Below the pieces are notes generated by a model, which made no database searches, had not been told where the DNA came from, and worked only from the letters and a program-made list of their open reading frames with translations. 33,587 nucleotides of DNA, taken from contig JAGYOX010000023.1 in the NCBI GenBank assembly GCA_018399235.1, positions 1 through 33,587 on the forward strand. Direction: 5' to 3'. Position numbers and translations under genes: made by a program. This document shows, piece after piece, positions 17,701 to 24,037 of the stretch (position 1 is the stretch's first letter; every line of letters starts with the position of its first letter). Source of the DNA: Desulfobacterales bacterium. Its GTDB lineage: Bacteria; Desulfobacterota; Desulfobacteria; Desulfobacterales; Desulfosalsimonadaceae.

Positions 17701-17886
17701 GTCGTCGGCCATATCTTCTGCCGATGCCCCCGGCCAGACTAAAAGCACGGCTACCTGGGGGTAGTTGGCATCCGGGAAAAGATTCAATGGCAGGCGCTGG
17801 AAGCTGAAAAAACCAAAGGCGACCCCTAACAGCAGGATAGCAATTATGCCGTGCGGCCGTTTAAGGTAGGCTGTCGCCCAATTCAT
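14794..17886 (-). CDS. RND-family inner-membrane efflux pump
   Basis: 1030 residues, a full-length AcrB-like RND permease with twelve expected membrane segments and two large periplasmic loops. The TM4 acidic pair D402-D403 is present in GLLVDDAIVVIENIDRH. The TM10 lysine of AcrB (K940) is replaced by asparagine (N932 in GIVVNNSILLIEF), as in several other RND branches. Duplicated halves are seen, each beginning with a membrane segment and a substrate-groove region. It overlaps the adaptor gene by 4 bases (ATGA), giving tight coupling. No TolC-like outer membrane factor is encoded nearby, so one must be supplied from elsewhere. The substrate is unknown. Confidence 0.93.
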   Translation of the reverse strand: MNWATAYLKRPHGIIAILLLGVAFGFFSFQRLPLNLFPDANYPQVAVLLVWPGASAEDMADDISRRVERELATIDQTRTVRATIRDETAAVKVEFEYEKGLDAAVTDVDAALNRIMPELPPDMQPPRLFRVSDATQPLQTLAVSPKSDTTLSLSKIRQLCDNEIKEALLRVPEIANVEVFGGYEPEIRLVVNADRLADLNISVRQVVSAISAQNRNIPTGRLYREKGEFLIKIKGERELRHQLGDIVIGQDRGTPVYLRDIVRIQTTHKERRSFYHGNGHPAIGINILRAENGHVTETLTALEGALPKIRSAFPGLQFEVADTQGELIHTSVENLITSLRDAVILTVAVIFLMLARTRMTLLAAVSIPFTFLLTFAGMNLLSYELNIVTLTAIILAVGLLVDDAIVVIENIDRHAQTGQKTPFQAAVEGTNEIFLADFAGTATTIAVLLPIMFVGGYSQKILRPLTVVLSIALLSSYVISITVIPLLAQYLIKGRRINRIEAVVEKIRNAWLFPLQRMFSSVFRIGASKWGILIFPLLIVILLASLRQMPLAGRDLMPPMDTGIIKISFETWPNTSVAETEAVVSRMEAQIKSEPGFIRMSTAVGAEPSVISFGAERTSQEGMITAHFKNRFERPESIWEIESDLRQAFANITGLKSVHVYDYGATPLSAIAAPIDVMISGPDPEILDKLADMVKNRLYTIKGLTSISRTWDRTRREIAIDLDESLLTANGLNVSDVSETLTAATRGIVASSFQVPGEDGYNIRFRFDKKRMKTPGDLATIQIPGPNGPVVLDEIARLKLVWRQTVITRQGLQPTVDVLGYRATTAITHLQDQVNKALSNIELPAGYAISQEGEIEQMKESFGRLGMSMGLALLLLYFSLTITFRSFVQPLIIMSAIPLAFIGVPWGMLLLNRHFCMPAAMGMVLLSGIVVNNSILLIEFIEADRKKGTPMHEAVKNAIQRRTRPILMTAFSTIAGMLPIALELAVGLERLSPLAVVAIAGLLVATALTLAYVPVVYVAVEAIKGKLQKR

Positions 17887-19013
17887 GGACCCTCCGGTCC
17901 TACGGGCTGAACCGGGACGTTATCGTCCAGTGTTATCAGCATGGCTTCACTGCCGGAAACAAGCCGGGAACCCACAGGAATTTCACCTTCAACTACGGAT
18001 AGGCCGCCGGATTTGCCAAGAAGCTTAACAGGCAACGATCGGGCGGTCTTGTGTTTTTCGTCAACAATAAATACGTGACAGGCGTCGTCCTGCTCAAGCA
18101 GACAGCTCAGTGGAACGATCAGGCCTTCGGGTCGGTTCACAATCATATCAACACCGACCTTTGATCCGCTGAGAAGGCCAAAGGGTTTTTTTTTGACGCG
18201 TATCTCAATCGTGGCAAGTGCACCGGGACTAATAGCCGGCTGGATGCGGTCAATCAAAATATCCGTTCGCCTGTCTTTGAACTTGAGAACAGCGGTATCG
18301 CCTGGGGCTAATCGGTCGGCGGTTGCCCGGGGGACATGAACGAGAATTTTGTATCCGGCCCCTGGTTGTTCCACGCGAAGTACTGGTGTGCCCGGCACCG
18401 TTAGGTCTCCGGGATCTTTCATGCGCCGGGTGATGGTGCCGTCAAAAGGGGAGGTAATACGGGTGTATTGAACTGAAACCTCGGCTGCGGAAAGCTCTTT
18501 TTCAAGTTTTTTGACGCGGGCGCGGTCCAGCACGTATTGGCGCCTGGCTTCATCCAATGTTTCTTCGGAGACATGGTTATCCCGGACAAGCACCTGCCGC
18601 CGTTCATATATTTTTTCCGAAATGACAAGTGATTCCCTTGCTCCTTTGAGCTCGGCGGCAACGGCGGCTTCCTCCCGTTTCGGGAGCCTGGCGTCAAGAA
18701 CAGCGGCCGCCTCCCCTTTTTTTATGGTATCGCCTACGTCACCGGCCACAGCATACAGATGGCCGGTGATTCGGGGGGATAGATCTGCGTAAACCAAGGG
18801 CTCGATAGTGCCGATATAGTGTTCCACAATCGGCAGCCGCCCACCTTTCACTCGAGCGGTGTGAACCGGGACCGGCCGGACAGCGGGCGGCGATTTCTCC
18901 GATAGTTCGGATTGCCGGTATTTTATCAGAAAAACGGCGCTGATCGCCAGCATCACCCCCAAACCGGCGAACAACAGGAATTTCTTCAGGCGTTTGCCTT
19001 TTCCATTTTTCAT
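17883..19013 (-). CDS. RND periplasmic adaptor (membrane fusion protein)
   Basis: 376 residues. A single N-terminal membrane anchor (KKFLLFAGLGVMLAISAVFLI) is followed by the usual adaptor order. This is a barrel-sandwich half (EPLVYADLSPRITGHLYAVA), a helical hairpin (about 105-165), the second half (YTRITSPFDGTITRRMKDPG), a beta barrel and a membrane-proximal domain. There is no lipobox, so it is membrane-anchored and not a lipoprotein. It bridges the pump to an outer membrane channel. It starts 16 bases after the universal stress gene with no clear ribosome binding site and ends overlapping the pump gene. Confidence 0.92.
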   Translation of the reverse strand: MKNGKGKRLKKFLLFAGLGVMLAISAVFLIKYRQSELSEKSPPAVRPVPVHTARVKGGRLPIVEHYIGTIEPLVYADLSPRITGHLYAVAGDVGDTIKKGEAAAVLDARLPKREEAAVAAELKGARESLVISEKIYERRQVLVRDNHVSEETLDEARRQYVLDRARVKKLEKELSAAEVSVQYTRITSPFDGTITRRMKDPGDLTVPGTPVLRVEQPGAGYKILVHVPRATADRLAPGDTAVLKFKDRRTDILIDRIQPAISPGALATIEIRVKKKPFGLLSGSKVGVDMIVNRPEGLIVPLSCLLEQDDACHVFIVDEKHKTARSLPVKLLGKSGGLSVVEGEIPVGSRLVSGSEAMLITLDDNVPVQPVGPEGP

Positions 19014-19029
19014 AGGGTTACGGGGGTTT

Positions 19030-19470
19030 TCATGCTGGCACCGTCAGCACCGGAATATCCGTGCAGCGCAGCACCCGCTCGGCCACGGAGCCGAAATCAT
19101 AATGGCTTTCCCTGCCCCGGTTGGCCATAATCACGATATCCGCGCCTTCTTTTTTGACCAAATCCAGAATCTTTTGAGTGGGATCGCCCACATCGATATG
19201 CCGGATATAGAGCGGGCAGCTTTCAAGAAACTTCTCGCAGAGCTCATCCAGTCTTTTTTCAGCGGTCTCCTTCTCCCATTGCCGCATCCGCTCGTAATCC
19301 TCTTTGGGGTTGAAATCGCCGTAGGCGGCGCCGAACTCGACATACTCCTTCAACACATAAAGGATGTGGATTTCAGCTTGATACTGCTGGGCAATGGAGG
19401 TTACATAGGGCAGCGCCTTGGCGGCGTTTTCGGATAAATCCGTGGGCCAGACAATTTTTTCGATTTTCAT
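19030..19470 (-). CDS. Universal stress protein (UspA family)
   Basis: A 146-residue single-domain Usp. It opens with IEKIVWPTDLSENAAKAL and ends with GADIVIMANRG, then DFGSVAERVLRCTDIPVLTV. The ATP-binding loop (G-x2-G-x9-G-S/T) is only partly kept: NRGRESHYDFGS lacks the usual second glycine, so nucleotide binding is uncertain. A strong GAGGTGA precedes the ATG. It is the first gene of a run that continues into the RND genes and possibly nqr. The CRP/FNR-type site at 19522-19535 upstream suggests control by oxygen, NO or redox state. Confidence 0.92.
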   Translation of the reverse strand: MKIEKIVWPTDLSENAAKALPYVTSIAQQYQAEIHILYVLKEYVEFGAAYGDFNPKEDYERMRQWEKETAEKRLDELCEKFLESCPLYIRHIDVGDPTQKILDLVKKEGADIVIMANRGRESHYDFGSVAERVLRCTDIPVLTVPA

Positions 19471-19495
19471 GGGTCACCTCTTTTTTGCTGTAAAG

Positions 19496-19535
19496 ATTAA
19501 TGGATATTAAACTTAAATACCTTGATCTAAGTCAA
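19496..19535 (-). promoter_or_regulatory. CRP/FNR-type operator and promoter of the usp-RND run
   Basis: On the minus strand, TTGAC-TTAG-ATCAA (complement of 19522-19535, TTGATCTAAGTCAA) matches the FNR consensus TTGAT-N4-ATCAA at nine of ten positions. It also resembles other CRP/FNR-family boxes such as HcpR. A TAATCT follows after 22 bases, the spacing of a class II activated promoter. The start codon of the usp gene is about 52 bases downstream of the box. Which regulator acts cannot be told from the site. Confidence 0.55.
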
Positions 19536-19638
19536 AGACTCAAAGGTTCCTGTATTTTTGTTGTTGTATCGTATATCAAAATAGGGCTTCCTGGAAAAGG
19601 CATAAAACAGTTCAAACTGGATACGTTTTAACCGGCTA

Positions 19639-21846
19639 TTATCCGCCGCATCCCAAATTCGGATCCGCGGAAGCTGCGCCCCTTCGAATGCGTTTTTTCT
19701 TTTTGATCTGGCAGAGAAGGGTCTTATAGACGGGAAACCCGGATATTATATCAAACTGTTGGTCATCGGTTAATTCGTTGATATTGGCCTGCTGCCATTC
19801 CGGTGTGCCAAGCGGACCGCCGCCGCCAACCGGCGCATAAACGAATCCTGGCATGATCCGGTCGGTAACTGCGGCCTTCATGGTCACTTGGCCGCGGGGC
19901 GTCTTGATGCTCACGCCGTCGCCGCTGCGGATATTCCGAACCGCTGCATCATCCGGGTGGATCTGTACGGCCGGATAGGGGAATTTTTTGATAAAACCGG
20001 GGATGGCCTTCAGACATGATTTCATATCCGGCTTAAACGGCCCGGTTCCTAAAATCAGGGGATAGCGTGCCGTCAACTCCGGGTTGCTCACCGGCGTTTC
20101 ATCTGATTCTTCATATTTGGGCAGGCCTTCGTATCCGAAATCGGAGAGTGTGGTCGAGAAGATTTCAAATTTGCCTGAAGGTGTTTCAAATCCGGCTTTG
20201 CCATCATTTCGCAAAAGCCCCTTTTCCCACTTGCGATAAGTCATGGGCGGATGGGGCATATAGAGAGCCTTTCTTTCTGCGGCCATAAGATCGGCCATGG
20301 TGAACCCTGAGGTACGGAGGTTGTTCGCCAGAATTTCATCCGGGTGTTTGGGAAACCGATCGCCGTATCCCAAGCGTTCGGCAAGTTCTGTAAGAATTTG
20401 AAAGCCGGGTTTGGACTCACCCACGGGGTCAATGATCTGTTCCCGGTATCGGATGGCATTGCCGTAATAACAGTAGGAGGCATGCTCAAAGCCCGTGGCG
20501 GCCGGCAGCACCAAGTCAGCATAAGCGGCATCCGCTGTCAACTTCAAATCGATGCTGACCAGAAAGTCGAGGCTTTCCATGGCTTGCTGCCATAGCCCGG
20601 CATTGGGCCAGGAAGTGATTAAAGAGGCACCCAGTACCAGCAAGGCCCGAATGGGATATGGGTCGCCATTAATGATAGCCTTGGGCAGAAGGCTGGCGTG
20701 GGGTTCGCCGCCGCAGTAATGGGCGTATAAGGGAAACCGGCCGTTGGCGATGGATTTTTCCCAGCCAGGACTGGCCACATGGTGCTGGGTAGATAGGTTA
20801 AAGGTCCGGTCCCGGCCGAGAAAACATCGCCCGCCCTCCACGTCGAGCTGACCGGCGATGGCCCAGAGCGTCATCACCGCCCGGATGTTCTGAACGCCGC
20901 TTTTAGTATATTCAAGGCCCGTGTACATGATGTAGGTGGCGCCTTCGGCCTCGGCGATGTGTTCGGCGAGTTCTTCAATGGTTTCCTCTGGAATTCCGGT
21001 TAGATACGACACCCGCTCCGGCGGGAAATCCCGGACATAGGCGGCAAAATCATTAAAACCTTGGGTCCATTCTTCGACAAACGCCTTGTCATAGGCATCA
21101 TTCCGGATCATCACATGGGCCATTCCCAGGGCCAGGGCGCCGTCGGAGCCGGGTCGGATCGGAATCCATCGGCTGCCTTCCAAATCGCAGCATTGGGTCT
21201 TACGCGGGTCGATCACAATAATGTCCGCGCCCTCGGCAGCGGCGGTCTTGAGCCGTTCAAACATCGCCGGCGGCGTGGATGTAGACGGGTCAGTGCCCCA
21301 GACGAGGATCAGGTCCGCATTGTCCACATCGGAAAACATCTCGGTATGGAGGCATCCCATGGTTAGTTTGGGTGCCAGCACCCCTAAAGAGGTATAGCAG
21401 GGGGCGCCGACACCGAAGGTATTGGGCGAGCCATAGGGGAAAAGAAAGCTGGACGCCAGATAGATTTCTGAATTCTTCAGCTGGAAGGCATCCTTGAAGC
21501 CCCTTTCATAGGAGCCCGTGCCCGCATAAAATCCGACGGCCTCGGGCCCTGATGATTCTTTAATTTGCCGGAGCTTTTCAGCAATGATATCAAAGGCCGC
21601 ATCCCAGCTGATGGTTTCAAACTCATAGGTCCCCTTGTGGCCGACACGCTTTAAGGGATGCGTCAGCCGTTTCTCTGAATAGACGATTTCTTCAACGCTT
21701 TGGGCAAGGGGGCATAAGACCCGGCCCATGGGAGCGCCGGGATCGGGCTCTAAGGCCACAATTCGTTCCTTCTCATCCAGATGAACGATTACGCCGCATC
21801 CGGGACTGTGAAAACAAAGACCGCAGATGCCTTGCCGCTTTTTCAA
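19639..21846 (-). CDS. Molybdopterin oxidoreductase (DMSO reductase family), cytoplasmic
   Basis: 735 residues with no Tat signal, so it acts in the cytoplasm. An N-terminal 4Fe-4S site is formed by C8, C11, C17 and C45 (C-x2-C-x5-C-x27-C). The C-x5-C spacing is 2 residues wider than usual. C150 in FGVGAPCYTSLG is the candidate molybdenum or tungsten ligand. Bis-MGD binding blocks include VWGTDPSTSTPP, VIDPRKT and IRPGSDGALALGMAHVMI, and the C-terminal MopB domain has YPLILGTGPFKP and RNIRSGDGVSIKTPRG. No NrfD-type membrane subunit or separate Fe-S subunit is adjacent, so its electron partner and substrate are unknown. It follows the methyltransferase gene by 13 bases, so the two are probably co-transcribed. 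The tail (KKKKRIRRGAASADPN) is basic and looks unconserved. Confidence 0.9.
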   Translation of the reverse strand: MKKRQGICGLCFHSPGCGVIVHLDEKERIVALEPDPGAPMGRVLCPLAQSVEEIVYSEKRLTHPLKRVGHKGTYEFETISWDAAFDIIAEKLRQIKESSGPEAVGFYAGTGSYERGFKDAFQLKNSEIYLASSFLFPYGSPNTFGVGAPCYTSLGVLAPKLTMGCLHTEMFSDVDNADLILVWGTDPSTSTPPAMFERLKTAAAEGADIIVIDPRKTQCCDLEGSRWIPIRPGSDGALALGMAHVMIRNDAYDKAFVEEWTQGFNDFAAYVRDFPPERVSYLTGIPEETIEELAEHIAEAEGATYIMYTGLEYTKSGVQNIRAVMTLWAIAGQLDVEGGRCFLGRDRTFNLSTQHHVASPGWEKSIANGRFPLYAHYCGGEPHASLLPKAIINGDPYPIRALLVLGASLITSWPNAGLWQQAMESLDFLVSIDLKLTADAAYADLVLPAATGFEHASYCYYGNAIRYREQIIDPVGESKPGFQILTELAERLGYGDRFPKHPDEILANNLRTSGFTMADLMAAERKALYMPHPPMTYRKWEKGLLRNDGKAGFETPSGKFEIFSTTLSDFGYEGLPKYEESDETPVSNPELTARYPLILGTGPFKPDMKSCLKAIPGFIKKFPYPAVQIHPDDAAVRNIRSGDGVSIKTPRGQVTMKAAVTDRIMPGFVYAPVGGGGPLGTPEWQQANINELTDDQQFDIISGFPVYKTLLCQIKKKKRIRRGAASADPNLGCGG

Positions 21847-21859
21847 ACTAAATGCTCCT

Positions 21860-22819
21860 TTAGCCTGAATTCATTTTTCTGCAGCCGACCAGGAACTGGG
21901 ATGTGATGTGTTCCCAGAGGTTCTCGGTTTTTCGAATTTTCCAGGAGACCTCCCCTTGATCCGCAATTTCCAGGGGTGGATCAAATACCTCGAACTCGCC
22001 GGCAAAAAGCCGGCGCATGGTATCAATGCCCCGATGGCAGTAAGGAGTGCCGTTTTTGCTGCCGCCAAGCCAGCGCTCGGGTCGTGAAAATGCCGGATCC
22101 CAGGAAAAAGGGTCGGAAAAGAGAAACATGGACGTATCGGCTCGCAGCACCCGGTTTACTTCTGTTAAGTGTTTTAACGGATCCGATACTTTTTCCAGGA
22201 TATTAATAGCCGCCACACTGGCAAAATCATGCTGGGGAAACGGCAGCGCCATCGCATCGGCCACAACAAAATCGACATTTTCGAAATTCCAGCCATTGTT
22301 AAATTTCAGATGTCTTTTTTGGGTGAGATGGCCTTCAACGATTAAATCGAAATCGAGCTGTTTGCGGCTGACAATCTCTCTGGCCTTGGCGATAAAGGCC
22401 GTGGAAGTATCCACGCCGATGACTCGCTCATGCGTTTTGGAAAGTTCAAAACAAAGCCGGCCGACAGCACAGCCTATGTCCAATGCATCGCCGCCACCGG
22501 ATTGGAGGCTCTCAGACCAGATCCGGTACGCATCGGTAGCCCGGCTGTCATCCATATGATCCCCGAAATGGCTCCACAGGTAGGCCGAAAGCATTATAGG
22601 CGCATCGTATCCGTTATTTCCGTTTTTTATACGGGCCGTTTTTTGGGGCAGCACGATGGCAATTCCTTTCTTGATCGGATAGGTGCGGCCACAGACCCGG
22701 CAGTTGAGTTCGCCATCGATGATATCGCCGGATATCTCCCGTTGGTTTATCAATTCCAGCGGAATTTCTTTCGGCAGGCAGTCCGGACATCTCAATTTTT
22801 CCGTTACCCAGTGTTTCAT
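21860..22819 (-). CDS. SAM-dependent methyltransferase with N-terminal zinc ribbon
   Basis: 319 residues. The N-terminus is a Trm112-like zinc ribbon with C11, C14, C40 and C43 (LRCPDC, LNCRVC). A class I Rossmann methyltransferase follows: motif I is LDIGCAVGR (113-121), the acidic loop VIGVDTS, then VVADAMALPFPQHDF and a post-motif ILEKVSDPLKHLTEVNRVL. The LDIGCAVGR...FELSK pattern resembles the methyltransferase domain at the C-terminus of OvoA (5-histidylcysteine sulfoxide synthase/ovothiol pathway). The resemblance is from memory, and the substrate is not proven. AGAAGGAGC supports the ATG. It is the first gene of a pair with the molybdopterin oxidoreductase. The region upstream is a heptamer array, so the promoter is hard to place. 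Confidence 0.85.
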   Translation of the reverse strand: MKHWVTEKLRCPDCLPKEIPLELINQREISGDIIDGELNCRVCGRTYPIKKGIAIVLPQKTARIKNGNNGYDAPIMLSAYLWSHFGDHMDDSRATDAYRIWSESLQSGGGDALDIGCAVGRLCFELSKTHERVIGVDTSTAFIAKAREIVSRKQLDFDLIVEGHLTQKRHLKFNNGWNFENVDFVVADAMALPFPQHDFASVAAINILEKVSDPLKHLTEVNRVLRADTSMFLFSDPFSWDPAFSRPERWLGGSKNGTPYCHRGIDTMRRLFAGEFEVFDPPLEIADQGEVSWKIRKTENLWEHITSQFLVGCRKMNSG

Positions 22820-22843
22820 TTATGCTCCTTCTAAGTAAATTCG

Positions 22844-22895
22844 GGTATTAGGTATTAGGTATTGGGTATTAGGTTAAAAAAAATCAAAGGCTTAG
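22844..22895 (+). repeat. GGTATTA heptamer array with conserved flank
   Basis: Four units, GGTATTA twice, GGTATTG and GGTATTA, run from 22844 to 22871. The non-repetitive flank GGTTAAAAAAAATCAAAGGC then TTAG follows. An inverted version of the array and flank lies at 30573-30623, with one substitution, one fewer A in the A-run, and the words in a different order. Between here and 22965 a further fragment, TAGGGCGGATAAACAAAGCG (22900-22919), looks like another dispersed repeat. Confidence 0.8.
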
Positions 22896-22964
22896 CCATG
22901 TAGGGCGGATAAACAAAGCGCATTCCTCAATTCCTGATCGGTTTATCGAGATTTGTACAACCAA

Positions 22965-23050
22965 TGTAGTGGAAGGCTTCAGCCTTCCAGTGGACGCGTT
23001 TTGTTGTATCGGCCACTTCTGCGAATGGCGGGCTAAAGCCCGCCTCTACA
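22965..23050 (+). repeat. Full-length TGTAG...CTACA palindromic element, copy 2
   Basis: The element opens TGTAGT then GGAAGGCTTCAGCCTTCC (22971-22988), an 8-bp-arm hairpin. It closes with GGCGGGCTAAAGCCCGCC (23027-23044), a second hairpin, and CTACA (23046-23050). The ends TGTAG and CTACA are inverted. The right end supplies the stop codon of the truncated HEPN gene that runs into it. Other copies in the window carry only one of the two hairpins. Confidence 0.8.
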
Positions 23051-23294
23051 TCGCATCTACAATGGTTTTTTTGGGGGAAGCCGTATCAACTCCATGGATA
23101 TCCAATAAAAACTTTTGCAATGTCTTCCAGAACAACTCAACGCAGATCTCAAGCTTTTGAATCTGGCCATTCTTAACTGTGTCTTTGGCTACATCATCAA
23201 AACGATCCAAATCAAGCCGCAAAGATTTCTCGAAATCATTTAGTGCCCGGTTTAATGCATCCAGTCGATATTCATATCCGCCGGCTTGTTCCAT
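23046..23294 (-). pseudogene. Truncated HI0074-type HEPN gene (nucleotidyltransferase partner)
   Basis: Eighty-two residues matching the first half of HI0074-like HEPN proteins. Compare the 140-residue paralogue at 32402-32824: FELAWNTIKDFLTYRG there corresponds to VELFWKTLQKFLLDIHG here. The reading frame ends at a TAG lying inside the CTACA end of the palindromic element, just after SPKKTIVDAM. The missing half would hold the R-x4-H-x-Y catalytic motif. No continuation is visible beyond the element. The start (ATG 23294, AAGGA upstream) overlaps the end of the MNT gene by 43 bases, as in intact pairs. It is very likely inactive as a toxin. Confidence 0.75.
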
Positions 23295-23578
23295 ATCTCT
23301 ATATCCTTAAGTGCAATCGACCTAAATTCCGGGTCCGCCCGAGTAAAATCCACAATGTCAATTTTGTAGGGAATAATTGATTCGTCCACTGCGTTCCGAA
23401 TTTGGTGGTATAGCCGCCGCGGCAGTTTATCAGCTGACCACAGACCGATATCGACATCCGCCCTTTCACCGGCTTTGCCCGACGCACGGGAACCAAACAA
23501 AAAAACCATCACGTTGTCCGGATCAATTTTTGACAACACAATCTTTTTCAACAACTTTATGTACTTCTCTGGCGCCAT
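23252..23578 (-). CDS. MNT-type nucleotidyltransferase antitoxin (module 1)
   Basis: About 108 residues. The minimal nucleotidyltransferase motif is clear: FLFGSRASGKAGERADVDIG gives G-S-x10-D-x-D, the metal site of MntA-like proteins. In the described family this protein transfers AMP to the HEPN partner and inactivates it. Here the partner gene is truncated. ATG 23578 is my choice. A TTG nine bases upstream (23587) is also possible, and neither has a strong ribosome binding site. The C-terminal segment RSIALKDIEIW is a usual feature of this subgroup. Confidence 0.82.
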   Translation of the reverse strand: MAPEKYIKLLKKIVLSKIDPDNVMVFLFGSRASGKAGERADVDIGLWSADKLPRRLYHQIRNAVDESIIPYKIDIVDFTRADPEFRSIALKDIEIWNKPADMNIDWMH

Positions 23579-23587
23579 GGCTACCAA

Positions 23588-24037
23588 CCCAATAAGGCTT
23601 TACTTCCATCTTATGGTTAATGAAAACCAATTAAACTTATACCAATCCTGGCAACAAACTGCAATGATTTAAAATGACTTTTAATGGCATAGTAACCTGT
23701 AAAAACTTGACATACAGCTCACCCAATGGCATAAGGATACGGAAAAATTAATGGCAGGCGCTCATGCACCCCATTTATTTTGACTTATTGGAAGCTTTAT
23801 TATATGATTCTTAAACTTTATAAAGCGTATTAATTTGCTCAATAACAGTTTGTCCCTGTCATTCCGAGCGGCAGCGAGGAATCTTTTGTCTGAAGATTCC
23901 TCGTGGCTTGCGCTCCTCGGAATGACAGAATAGAATATTCGCTCCAGGGAATGACAGAATAGAGTATTCGAACTTCGGAATAAGAACATGAATGCGGGTG
24001 GTGATCCCAAAAATTTGCATGATTACAGGGTATAAAA
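23588..24037. other. Intergenic region between divergent MNT and PQQ genes
   Basis: No gene is visible in this 450-base stretch. It should hold divergent promoters for the MNT gene and the secreted propeller protein, but I see no convincing pair. The middle holds the hairpin repeat at 23856-23928. A partial direct duplication of its right end follows: AATGACAGAATAGA is at 23921 and again at 23950, then diverges. Confidence 0.5.
23856..23928. repeat. CTGTCATTCCGAG hairpin repeat
   Basis: CTGTCATTCCGAG (23856-23868) and its complement CTCGGAATGACAG (23916-23928) bound a palindrome-like unit. Its interior also pairs: CGAGGAATCTT near 23875 with AAGATTCCTCG at 23893. A related half copy in the opposite orientation lies at 26186-26233. 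The pattern is that of an interspersed imperfect palindrome of the kind found across many bacterial phyla. Confidence 0.7.
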
